Shown: positions 1 through 6,009 of the stretch, in pieces
Layout: each line of letters opens with the position of its first letter
Numbering within the stretch: position 1 is the stretch's first letter
Assembly (NCBI GenBank): GCA_023262945.1
Contig: JALQXY010000133.1
Coordinates: 1 to 17,306, forward strand
Reading direction: 5' to 3'
Source: Rickettsiales bacterium
GTDB lineage: Bacteria > Pseudomonadota > Alphaproteobacteria > Rickettsiales > UBA1997
DNA: 17,306 nt
Translations under genes and position numbers: made by a program
Notes under the pieces: generated by a model
What the model was told of the DNA's origin: nothing
The model's input: the letters and a program-made list of their open reading frames with translations, nothing else
Databases searched by the model: none

Positions 1-75
1 CAAGCAGGTACAGCAAATGAAATAACAGGTGCTGTAAGTTATGCTTTAATAGATAGACAGAATGAAAACGGATAA
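1..75 (+). CDS. 3' end of an unidentified protein (partial, phage-like context)
   Basis: An open frame enters from the left edge and stops with TAA at 73-75, giving a 24-residue C-terminus that includes ITGAVSYALIDRQNENG. The start lies outside the window. It overlaps the next gene's ATG at 62 by 14 bases, the tight packing seen in phage gene clusters. The residues alone do not identify a family. Its neighbours look phage-derived to me, so a structural or tail-associated phage protein is possible, but this is inference from context. It could also be a chance frame, since only 25 codons are visible. Confidence 0.35.
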   Translation, partial: QAGTANEITGAVSYALIDRQNENG

Positions 76-253
76 TTTACCAAAGATAGATTGTACAACT
101 ATAGTAACATATAGAAATACAAAAACTGGCGAAACATATAAAGAGAAGAAAGAAGGACCTGATATTGTACAAGACGTTACTGTGCAGGTAACTAATAAAG
201 GTTTAGAAGTCTTCCAGAAAGTGATGAATGATACTAAGAAACCAAAACCCTAA
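62..253 (+). CDS. Small hypothetical protein (63 aa), phage-like
   Basis: This 63-residue hydrophilic protein has no signal peptide or membrane segment. Its core reads CTTIVTYRNTKTGETY, then an acidic GPDIVQDVTVQV stretch and a lysine-rich tail. From memory, short proteins of the pattern VTYRNTRTG...DI.QDV.V.V occur beside structural genes in marine T4-like phages; I could not test this. The start ATG at 62 overlaps the upstream stop, and the next short frame starts at 228 inside this gene, so three frames overlap in the compact way typical of phages. No Shine-Dalgarno sequence is visible. Function is unknown. It is more likely real than the other short frames because the composition is balanced and the neighbours interlock. 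Confidence 0.45.
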   Translation: MKTDNLPKIDCTTIVTYRNTKTGETYKEKKEGPDIVQDVTVQVTNKGLEVFQKVMNDTKKPKP

Positions 254-383
254 AGGTGGGACAGAACTACAATTCGAGTATTTAGAAAAAAAATCTTTGT
301 ATATCGTGATACAAGCGATTTTTTCTCTAAATTTTATCCTCAAAAATATTTTGCCTAAATGTATAATTAATTATGATAATTGA
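228..383 (+). pseudogene. Truncated 5' fragment resembling a phage-type glycosyltransferase
   Basis: ATG at 228 opens a 51-codon frame beginning MILRNQNPKGGTELQFEYL. The segment PKGGTELQ(Y/F)E.L is, from memory, a common opening of glycosyltransferase-like proteins in T4-like marine phages, where the full protein is several hundred residues. After about residue 22 the frame runs into a terminator hairpin (286-324) and becomes hydrophobic, low-complexity sequence before TGA at 381-383. The recognisable part therefore seems to end near base 290. I read it as the remnant left where a phage-derived segment joins the dapD terminator. A chance match to a short motif is the main alternative. Confidence 0.3.
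286..324. terminator. Bidirectional rho-independent terminator after dapD
   Basis: Arms AAATC+TTGTAT (291-295, 297-302) and ATACAA+GATTT (309-314, 317-321) flank a 6-base loop at 303-308, with a small bulge (T296 against GC315-316). An A-run (286-293) precedes and a T-run (319-324) follows, so either strand gives a hairpin with a U tract: eight U on the minus strand, six on the plus strand. It lies about 80 bases downstream of the dapD stop and would end the minus-strand operon. Confidence 0.6.
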
Positions 384-402
384 TATAACTTAAAAATTAT
401 AT

Positions 403-1239
403 CTATTCACCTCTTAGTAAGTCATTAATTGATGTTTTTAATCTTGTTTTTTCGTCAACCTTTTTAACAATTATTGCAGCGTAAAGAGATATATCATCAT
501 GACCATTCTTTGATTTTACTGACCCAGGAACGACAACTGAATATTTAGGAACTCGCCCATAAAATATCTCGCCACTTTCGCGATCAATAATTTTTGTTGA
601 TGCGCCGATATAAACTCCCATAGATAGCACAGAGCCTTTTTCAACTATAACTCCTTCAGCAACTTCGCTTCTAGCTCCAATAAAACAATTATCCTCAATT
701 ATAACTGGGTTTGATTGCAGAGGTTCTAGAACGCCACCAATACCAGCTCCACCAGAAATATGACAATTTTTACCAATTTGAGCGCAAGATCCAACAGTTG
801 CCCAAGTGTCGATCATGGTGCCTTCATCAATGTAAGCACCAAGATTTACAAAAGATGGCATTAAGACAACATTTTTTGCAATAAATGTGGCATGCCTAAC
901 AACTGCTCCAGATACAGTACGAAAACCAGCTTTACTAAAATCACTTTCTTGCCATTTAGCAAATTTAAGTGGAACTTTATCAAAAAAACTTATAGAATCA
1001 CCTTTTTTAGTATCGTGATAAGTTAAATAATTGTCATTTAAACGAAATGATAATAATATAGCTTTCTTGACCCAGCTATTTACTTGCCAACTATCTTCTT
1101 TCTTCTGACAAACTCTAATTTCACCAGTGTCAAGCATTGCAAGAGTTTTGTTAACGGCATTTCTAATATCTCCTTCGGTTTTAGAGTTGATTTGAGATTT
1201 ATTATCAAATGCTTGTTCGATTATTTCTATTATTTGCAT
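403..1239 (-). CDS. dapD: 2,3,4,5-tetrahydropyridine-2,6-dicarboxylate N-succinyltransferase
   Basis: DapD transfers succinyl from succinyl-CoA to tetrahydrodipicolinate in the succinylase branch of lysine and meso-diaminopimelate synthesis, in the cytoplasm. The protein has 278 residues, close to the usual ~275. An alpha-helical N-terminal domain (about 1-100) is followed by a left-handed beta-helix of hexapeptide repeats (about 105-240), with family-typical stretches GAYIDEGTMIDTWATVGSCAQIG (about 134-156), ISGGAGIGGVLEPLQ (161-175) and the GARSEVAEG turn (188-196). The C-terminus is complete. The ATG directly abuts the plsC stop, so it is probably translated by coupling as the last gene of the pyrG-lptE-plsC-dapD operon. 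No other lysine-pathway gene lies in the window. It supplies peptidoglycan precursor as well as lysine. Confidence 0.95.
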   Translation of the reverse strand: MQIIEIIEQAFDNKSQINSKTEGDIRNAVNKTLAMLDTGEIRVCQKKEDSWQVNSWVKKAILLSFRLNDNYLTYHDTKKGDSISFFDKVPLKFAKWQESDFSKAGFRTVSGAVVRHATFIAKNVVLMPSFVNLGAYIDEGTMIDTWATVGSCAQIGKNCHISGGAGIGGVLEPLQSNPVIIEDNCFIGARSEVAEGVIVEKGSVLSMGVYIGASTKIIDRESGEIFYGRVPKYSVVVPGSVKSKNGHDDISLYAAIIVKKVDEKTRLKTSINDLLRGE

Positions 1240-1959
1240 TTATTGTTTTAATAATTGATTGGTATTATCTTCTATTGTTTTTTCTAATTTTGTCATAAAA
1301 TCTTTTTTATTAAGGCCAGGATCAATAGTTGGTAAAAATTTAATAGTGATAGTTCCTCTTTTTTTTATCAATCCATTTTTTGGCCAAAATAATCCAGAAT
1401 TAAGTGCTGTTGGTAATATTTTAACGTTACAAGATAAATACATCGCAGCAATCCCTGGTTGATAAGGATAATCTTTGCTATCTTTCCCTATTGGCACTCT
1501 TGTACCCTGAGGGAAGATAATTATTTTATGATCTTCTTTCAGTATTTTTTTGGATTCATTGATAAGATTTTTAATAGCAGATATACCACCTTTCCTGTCA
1601 ACACTAATTCCGGTCATTAATTTTACAAACCAGCCATAAAAAGGAATATTCAGTAATTCTTTTTTGTAAGCATAGGCTGGACGATTAAAAATTAAATGCA
1701 TTATTGCTGTTTCCCATATTGATTGATGTTTACATGCTACTATAAATGGTTCATTTGGAATGTTTTCTTGACCAAGAATTTTGTAATCAACGCCATAAAA
1801 CTTTTTTAAAACAAAAATAAGAAAAGCACTCCATATTTTAGCGCCGTGATCAGCAAGTTTTCTATTTTTTGTAATAAATACTGGAAAATATATTATTGGA
1901 ATAATTGTTCCCCAAATATTTATGAATAGATAAAATAATATTGATTTAATTATATACAT
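1240..1959 (-). CDS. plsC: 1-acyl-sn-glycerol-3-phosphate acyltransferase (PlsC family)
   Basis: This membrane-bound acyltransferase makes phosphatidic acid by acylating lysophosphatidic acid. The 239-residue length fits the family. A hydrophobic N-terminal segment (about 5-30) probably anchors it in the inner membrane. The catalytic block is CKHQSIWETAI, an HX4E form (H78, E83) of the usual HX4D motif; from memory the glutamate variant also occurs in other alphaproteobacterial homologues. The substrate-binding block is IFPQGTR (148-154), with Gln in place of the usual Glu of FPEGTR. The start ATG lies 43 bases after the lptE stop, and the stop touches the dapD start. The lyso-lipid acyltransferase assignment is secure; which acyl donor it uses cannot be read from the sequence. 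Confidence 0.88.
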   Translation of the reverse strand: MYIIKSILFYLFINIWGTIIPIIYFPVFITKNRKLADHGAKIWSAFLIFVLKKFYGVDYKILGQENIPNEPFIVACKHQSIWETAIMHLIFNRPAYAYKKELLNIPFYGWFVKLMTGISVDRKGGISAIKNLINESKKILKEDHKIIIFPQGTRVPIGKDSKDYPYQPGIAAMYLSCNVKILPTALNSGLFWPKNGLIKKRGTITIKFLPTIDPGLNKKDFMTKLEKTIEDNTNQLLKQ

Positions 1960-2002
1960 TATTTGGTAAGTAAAAAGTTGTTATAATTTAGTTTATATTT
2001 GA

Positions 2003-2536
2003 TTAGTTTTTCAAGTTTTTATCATTATTAACAGCCAATTTTGTAAAATCATTTACTATAGAATTTCTTATATCTCTAGCAACAATATTAAGAAGATTAT
2101 TCTTTACATAATCTTGCGTTACATAAGTGGCGTATCTATTATCAGAAACGTCAAAATTGTCACTTACATTGGAATATCCAGAAGAAATTACCTTACCATT
2201 AGAGATATCTTTTAATTTAAAATCAACGTTAAGAGTTAATTTATTACGACCAGAAGATCCTGTTTCGCTAATATAGGTTGAGGATATTGACTGTGATATG
2301 TTATAAATTAATATATATTTCTTCTCTCCTTCGATTTTTTGTGGATTAAAGATGTCGTAAAGCTTGTTTTTAAAATCTTGATATATTTTATCGCGTTTTT
2401 TTTGAATTTTAATTGATACGAGTTCTTTGATATATAGATCAGATTCCTTCTTATCATATATAACTCGAAAGCCGCAATTATTAATTAATGATGAAAAAAT
2501 AAAAACTATTAAGATTTTTATAGTCAATTTTCTCAT
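2003..2536 (-). CDS. lptE: LPS-assembly lipoprotein LptE-like
   Basis: LptE is the outer-membrane lipoprotein that plugs LptD and helps deliver lipopolysaccharide to the cell surface. I chose the ATG at 2536 (177 residues): it lies one base after the pyrG stop and begins MRKLTIKILIVFIFSSLINNCGF, a signal peptide ending in a cysteine. A TTG-initiated form from 2566 would add ten residues inside pyrG. The sequence CGFRVIYD after the signal matches the CGF.P.Y opening of LptE, and later regions (TLNVDFKLKD, then a Ser/Tyr-rich segment) fit the LptE/RlpB fold. Similarity is weak, as is usual for this family. The lipobox is unusual: Asn precedes the Cys instead of Gly, Ala or Ser. Confidence 0.7.
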   Translation of the reverse strand: MRKLTIKILIVFIFSSLINNCGFRVIYDKKESDLYIKELVSIKIQKKRDKIYQDFKNKLYDIFNPQKIEGEKKYILIYNISQSISSTYISETGSSGRNKLTLNVDFKLKDISNGKVISSGYSNVSDNFDVSDNRYATYVTQDYVKNNLLNIVARDIRNSIVNDFTKLAVNNDKNLKN

Positions 2537-2537
2537 A

Positions 2538-4160
2538 TTAGTTTTTATTGATATTTTTATAATCAAGGGCCTTTGCTAAATATTCTTTAAATATTGGATG
2601 GGCTGCAAAAGGTCTTGATTTTAGTTCTGGATGAAATTGTACACCAATAAAAAATGGATGATCTTTGATTTCAACAATTTCAGGTAGTTTATTATTAGGT
2701 GACATTCCAGAAAAAATTAAGCCTTTTTTCTCAAGATTTTGGCGATGTTTTATGTTTACTTCGTAGCGATGTCGGTGTCTTTCTTCTATGATCTCTTGTT
2801 TATATATTTTAAAGGCTAAGCTATCTTTTATTATTTTACATGGATACGATCCTAGTCTCATGGTGCCGCCAAGATTTTCATTATCTTTTAAGATTTTATT
2901 GCCTTGATTTCCAATCCATTCGTCCATATTATCAATAATAAACTCACCTTCTTTTGATGTTTCACGAGATGTAGCATTTTTGATATCAAGAACGTTGCGA
3001 GCATACTCAATAACCATCATTTGCATACCAAAACATATACCAAGATATGGAATTTTTTTAAGACGAGCAAGTTTTATCATGGTAATTTTACCTTCCGTGC
3101 CATCAATTCCAAAACCTCCAGGTACTAAAATGGCATGTATATCTTCAGGTAAATTTTGTTGATTTTTTCTGGCATTGATCCATATTACATTAGCTTTTAT
3201 TTTAAGAGATATAGCCGCATGATTTATGGCCTCAAGCAAAGATTTATAAGAATCAGGGTAACCAGTATATTTTCCAACTATTGCAATATTAATTTCATCT
3301 TGTGGATTATTAATAGCTTTTCTGATTTCTAGCCATTTATCTAGATTGATTTTATTTTGATATTTTAATTTAAAGAACTTTAATATTTCTTTATCAAGAC
3401 CATTTTGATGATAGATTATTGGTACTTCATAAATTGACTTAACATTAGGTGCAGCTATTACTGAAGACATAGGAACCGACGTCATTAAAGCAATTTTTTT
3501 AATATGTGATTCGCTAATATCTCTTTCGGCGCGACATAGTAAAAAATTAGGCTGAATACCAATAGATCTAAGTTCTTTCACTGAATGTTGAGTTGGTTTG
3601 GTTTTTAATTCATCGGCGCATTCGATATACGGTAGCAAGGTAAGATGTAAGAAGGCGCATTTTTCTGATCCCATTTCGTAATGAAGTTGTCTTATTGCTT
3701 CAAAAAATGGTAGCCCTTCAATATCTCCTATAGTACCGCCAATTTCGCATAACATAAAATCAACATCATTCGATTCATTAAGAATAAATTCTTTAATAAG
3801 ATCAGTAACATGAGGAATAACCTGAACCGTTCCTCCTAGATAATCACCTTTTCTTTCTTTGGTTAAAAGATCGGAATAAATTTTTCCAGCACTTACGCTA
3901 TCTGATTTTTTAGCATCAACATCGGTGAATCTTTCATAATGTCCTAGATCAAGATCCGTTTCTGCACCATCTTGAGTAACGAAAACTTCGCCATGCTGTA
4001 CTGGACTCATAGTTCCTGGATCAACATTAAGATATGGATCTAATTTTCTTAATCTCACTTTATAACCCCTTGCTTGCAATAAGGTACCTAGAGCTGCAGA
4101 TGCTAATCCTTTTCCAAGAGAAGATACGACGCCACCAGTAATAAATATAAATCTTGTCAT
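2538..4160 (-). CDS. pyrG: CTP synthase
   Basis: PyrG aminates UTP to CTP using glutamine and ATP. The 540-residue length is normal. The N-terminal synthetase domain (about 1-270) starts with FITGGVVSSLGKG (6-18), the P-loop-like ATP site, and contains CEIGGTIGDIE (138-148). The C-terminal class I glutamine amidotransferase domain (about 290-535) has the oxyanion region LVPGGFG, the nucleophile elbow GICFGMQ with Cys376, and the His510/Glu512 pair in QFHPEL. GICFGMQ replaces the commoner GICLGMQ. It is the first gene of the minus-strand operon, and lptE begins one base after its stop. The 587-bp spacer upstream separates it from divergent rpsL. Confidence 0.97.
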   Translation of the reverse strand: MTRFIFITGGVVSSLGKGLASAALGTLLQARGYKVRLRKLDPYLNVDPGTMSPVQHGEVFVTQDGAETDLDLGHYERFTDVDAKKSDSVSAGKIYSDLLTKERKGDYLGGTVQVIPHVTDLIKEFILNESNDVDFMLCEIGGTIGDIEGLPFFEAIRQLHYEMGSEKCAFLHLTLLPYIECADELKTKPTQHSVKELRSIGIQPNFLLCRAERDISESHIKKIALMTSVPMSSVIAAPNVKSIYEVPIIYHQNGLDKEILKFFKLKYQNKINLDKWLEIRKAINNPQDEINIAIVGKYTGYPDSYKSLLEAINHAAISLKIKANVIWINARKNQQNLPEDIHAILVPGGFGIDGTEGKITMIKLARLKKIPYLGICFGMQMMVIEYARNVLDIKNATSRETSKEGEFIIDNMDEWIGNQGNKILKDNENLGGTMRLGSYPCKIIKDSLAFKIYKQEIIEERHRHRYEVNIKHRQNLEKKGLIFSGMSPNNKLPEIVEIKDHPFFIGVQFHPELKSRPFAAHPIFKEYLAKALDYKNINKN

Positions 4161-4225
4161 GAGTGTTTAGAATAATTAAAATCTCTAAAAAAATAGTTTT
4201 ATAAATTTTAAAAGATTAAGAATAA

Positions 4226-4375
4226 GGTTATTAGAGAACTTTGAATAATTCCAAGTTTGAAGAAATCTTTGTTATTTTTTAAATTTTAGTATATCAAGGT
4301 ATACGTGAATTTAAAAAATCAAAATAACAACAAAATTACCCAAAATCGGATTTATGTAAAGTTCTCTATTGCACC
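4226..4375. repeat. Imperfect palindromic element (~150 bp), MITE-like
   Basis: The outer arms AGAGAACTTT (4233-4242) and AAAGTTCTCT (4358-4367) are exact reverse complements. Complementarity continues inward with substitutions: the stretch at 4269-4287 containing TTTGTTATTTTTTAAATT pairs with 4309-4332 containing AATTTAAAAAATCAAAATAAC. It continues outward through GGT (4226-4228) against ACC (4373-4375). The centre contains GTATATCAAGGTATAC (4289-4304). Long decayed inverted arms with no coding capacity fit a non-autonomous insertion-sequence derivative. No second copy is in the window, so mobility is inferred. Confidence 0.55.
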
Positions 4376-4419
4376 ATTAGAAAATTAATTTATGTCATCA
4401 TCTCATGGTTAATATAGCT

Positions 4420-4466
4420 TGATAAAAAATTGCGCATCAAAAAGTACGCTAGAATTTTTTTTATCA
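4420..4466. terminator. Terminator-like hairpin in the pyrG-rpsL spacer
   Basis: TGATAAAAAATT (4420-4431) pairs with AATTTTTTTTATCA (4453-4466). Inside these, GCG (4432-4434) pairs with CGC (4447-4449) around a 12-base loop. An A-run before and an 8-T run after the GC core resemble a bidirectional terminator. It lies between divergent genes where no transcript should need stopping, so it may be a relic or part of a small RNA. Confidence 0.4.
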
Positions 4467-4688
4467 TAACTTATTTATGTCATGATCTATTAACGGATTT
4501 GGGTTTTAAATGGTGATGATCGTTTTAAAAAGATATAACAATAATCTTAATTTAGTTTTGGAAAACAAAAAATAAAAGTAAATTTGAGAATTTTTACTAA
4601 AAATATAATAATTCCTAGTAACTTTAATATGATATTTGGTATAAAATGTTACTATGCAAAGATCTCTATGATTATTTAAATTATATGG

Positions 4689-4716
4689 TTGACTATCATT
4701 TTCTTTAAAATAAAGT
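4689..4716 (+). promoter_or_regulatory. Candidate sigma70-type promoter for rpsL-rpsG
   Basis: TTGACT (4689-4694) matches five of six -35 positions. After a 16-base spacer comes TAAAGT (4711-4716), a four-of-six -10 match. Transcription would start near 4723, leaving a leader of about 25 bases before the rpsL ATG. In DNA this AT-rich the match is suggestive only. Confidence 0.4.
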
Positions 4717-4747
4717 TTATTTTTTTCTTGTAATTTTTTAAAACTTC

Positions 4748-5119
4748 ATGCCAACTATTAATCAACTAATTAGAAAACCAAGAGTAAGACAGCTTACTAA
4801 AAACAAAGTGCCAGCAATGAAAGCTTGCCCTCAAAAAAGAGGTGTTTGCACTAGAGTATATACAACTACTCCTAAAAAGCCAAACTCAGCACTTAGAAAA
4901 GTGGCTCGAGTTAAATTAACAAATGGTTTTGAGGTGATTGCTTACATCCCAGGTGAAGGTCATAACTTACAGGAGCACTCTGTAGTTGCTATTAGAGGCG
5001 GTCGTGTAAAGGATTTGCCAGGTGTAAGATATCACATTGTAAGAGGTAGCCTTGATACTCAAGGTGTTAAAAATCGTAAACAAAGGCGCTCAAAATATGG
5101 CGCACAAAAACCTAAATAG
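4748..5119 (+). CDS. rpsL: 30S ribosomal protein uS12
   Basis: uS12 sits at the decoding centre and interface of the small subunit and helps control translational accuracy. The 123-residue length is the bacterial norm. The protein opens MPTINQLIRKPR and contains TPKKPNSALRKVARV (41-55) and GGRVKDLPGVRYH (84-96). Lys43, Lys88 and Pro91 are present as in streptomycin-sensitive wild-type proteins, and Asp89 is the position modified by RimO in other bacteria. The basic C-terminus ends KQRRSKYGAQKPK. It leads a two-gene unit with rpsG, which starts 9 bases after its stop. No Shine-Dalgarno sequence precedes the ATG (TTTTTTAAAACTTC). Confidence 0.98.
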   Translation: MPTINQLIRKPRVRQLTKNKVPAMKACPQKRGVCTRVYTTTPKKPNSALRKVARVKLTNGFEVIAYIPGEGHNLQEHSVVAIRGGRVKDLPGVRYHIVRGSLDTQGVKNRKQRRSKYGAQKPK

Positions 5120-5128
5120 TAAAATAAA

Positions 5129-5596
5129 ATGAGAAGAAGAGCGGCTAAGATTAGAAAAATATTTCCTGACGCTAAATATAAGGAAGTAATAGTGTCTAGA
5201 TTTATAAACAGATTAATGAATGATGGCAAGAAATCAGTTGTCGAAAAGGCTCTTTACAGTGCCTTCGATAAATTAGAGCAAAAACTTGGTCGTCCTTCAG
5301 TAGAAATATTTAAAGAAGCTTTAGAAAACGTTACTCCTAAAATTGAAGTTAGATCTAGAAGAATAGGTGGTGCAACTTATCAAATACCAGTAGAAGTTCC
5401 AGCTAGAAGAGGATCTGCATTGGCTCTTAAATGGCTTAAAACTGCCATAATAAAAGTTAACGGAAGAGACTTAGCATCAAAAATTTTTGCTGTTCTCAAT
5501 GAATCTCTGGAAAATAGAGGCTGGGCTATTAAAAAGAAAGAAGAGGTTTTTAAAATGGCCGAAGCTAACAAAGCTTTCTCACATTATCGTTGGTAG
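5129..5596 (+). CDS. rpsG: 30S ribosomal protein uS7
   Basis: uS7 nucleates assembly of the small-subunit head and contacts the E-site tRNA. The 155 residues match the usual ~156. The N-terminus MRRRAAKIRKIFPD, the helix VIVSRFINRLMNDGKKSVVEKALY, the GGATYQIPVEV beta-hairpin (80-90) and the C-terminal MAEANKAFSHYRW are all typical. It follows rpsL by 9 bases, and the two are surely co-transcribed. The spacer TAGTAAAATAAA lacks a Shine-Dalgarno sequence, so translation may be coupled or rely on an A-rich leader. Unusually, fusA is not directly linked: a 413-base spacer with a terminator candidate follows. Confidence 0.98.
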   Translation: MRRRAAKIRKIFPDAKYKEVIVSRFINRLMNDGKKSVVEKALYSAFDKLEQKLGRPSVEIFKEALENVTPKIEVRSRRIGGATYQIPVEVPARRGSALALKWLKTAIIKVNGRDLASKIFAVLNESLENRGWAIKKKEEVFKMAEANKAFSHYRW

Positions 5597-5854
5597 AATT
5601 TTTTATTTGTGTATTTTTTCGATTATTGCTTATTTTATTGTGTTTCTAATATTTGAAAATAACTCCTTAACACGAACAAATAACACTGTCTCGCGATATT
5701 TATTACTGCAATGTATATACTTCTTAGTACTATCTAAAAAATTATAACAGCAGAATTGTCAAAACTTTTGATAATTTACTAAATTATTTAGTATTGAGCT
5801 ATAAATCATAAAACTTCTCCGAAAATTATCTAAAAATTAAATTAAAACAATTTC

Positions 5855-5878
5855 AGAGTTTTCTTGCGGAAACTTTTT
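5855..5878 (+). terminator. Candidate rho-independent terminator after rpsL-rpsG
   Basis: GTTTTC (5858-5863) pairs with GGAAAC (5868-5873) around the tetraloop TTGC, with one T-G wobble. The stem can extend by AGA (5855-5857) into the following five T residues (5874-5878). It lies 260 bases downstream of rpsG and 131 upstream of fusA, which would make fusA a separate transcription unit. The stem is short, so read-through or a purely structural role remains possible. Confidence 0.45.
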
Positions 5879-5979
5879 AAAATGGTTTTTGTAAAAAATT
5901 CTATAAATTATATCTTTAAAAATAATTGTTTAATATAAAATAACTAGATATTAAAGTAACAATTATTTACAAAATAACT

Positions 5980-6009
5980 AAATAATATTAAAATAAATAA
6001 TATTAAAAT
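5980..6009 (+). repeat. Perfect tandem 15-bp duplication at the fusA start
   Basis: AAATAATATTAAAAT occurs twice, exactly, at 5980-5994 and 5995-6009; the second copy ends immediately before the fusA ATG. It is AT-only and contains no Shine-Dalgarno sequence. A recent slippage duplication of the translation initiation region is the simplest explanation. Confidence 0.85.

Larger units (their letters stand above)
4161..4747. other. Long divergent spacer between pyrG and rpsL
   Basis: This 587-base AT-rich spacer has no gene I can support. It holds a palindromic element (4226-4375), a terminator-like hairpin (4420-4466) and a 15-base direct repeat TTTATGTCATSATCT at 4389-4403 and 4474-4488 (one mismatch, 85 bases apart). 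A 7-base inverted repeat TAGTAAC/GTTACTA lies at 4616-4622 and 4648-4654, and a promoter candidate stands just before rpsL. Divergent promoters for pyrG and rpsL must lie here. I saw no tRNA, tmRNA or SRP RNA signature. Confidence 0.7.
5597..6009. other. Long spacer between rpsG and fusA
   Basis: This 413-base AT-rich stretch lies where most bacteria have only a short gap in the str operon. It contains a terminator candidate (5855-5878) and a tandem 15-base duplication touching the fusA ATG (5980-6009). An open frame running out of rpsG to 5747 has biased, non-protein-like composition and is not supported. No tRNA is visible. Several TATAAT-like hexamers occur before fusA, but base composition makes none of them distinctive. 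Confidence 0.6.

Noticed and set aside
2537..2566. TTG start for the LptE-like gene inside pyrG
   Set aside because: ATG 2536 gives a proper signal peptide and a one-base gap from pyrG, so the longer form is unnecessary.
4161..4747. tRNA or other structural RNA in the long spacers
   Set aside because: No T-loop (GTTCRANYC) with a matching acceptor stem, and no tmRNA or SRP RNA signature sequences were seen in the spacers at 4161-4747, 5597-6009 or 13837-14182.
5487..5747. 86-residue plus-strand frame overlapping the end of rpsG
   Set aside because: It starts inside rpsG in another frame and continues into AT-rich spacer; the composition (Phe, Ile, Leu, Tyr) reflects base bias and there is no initiation signal.
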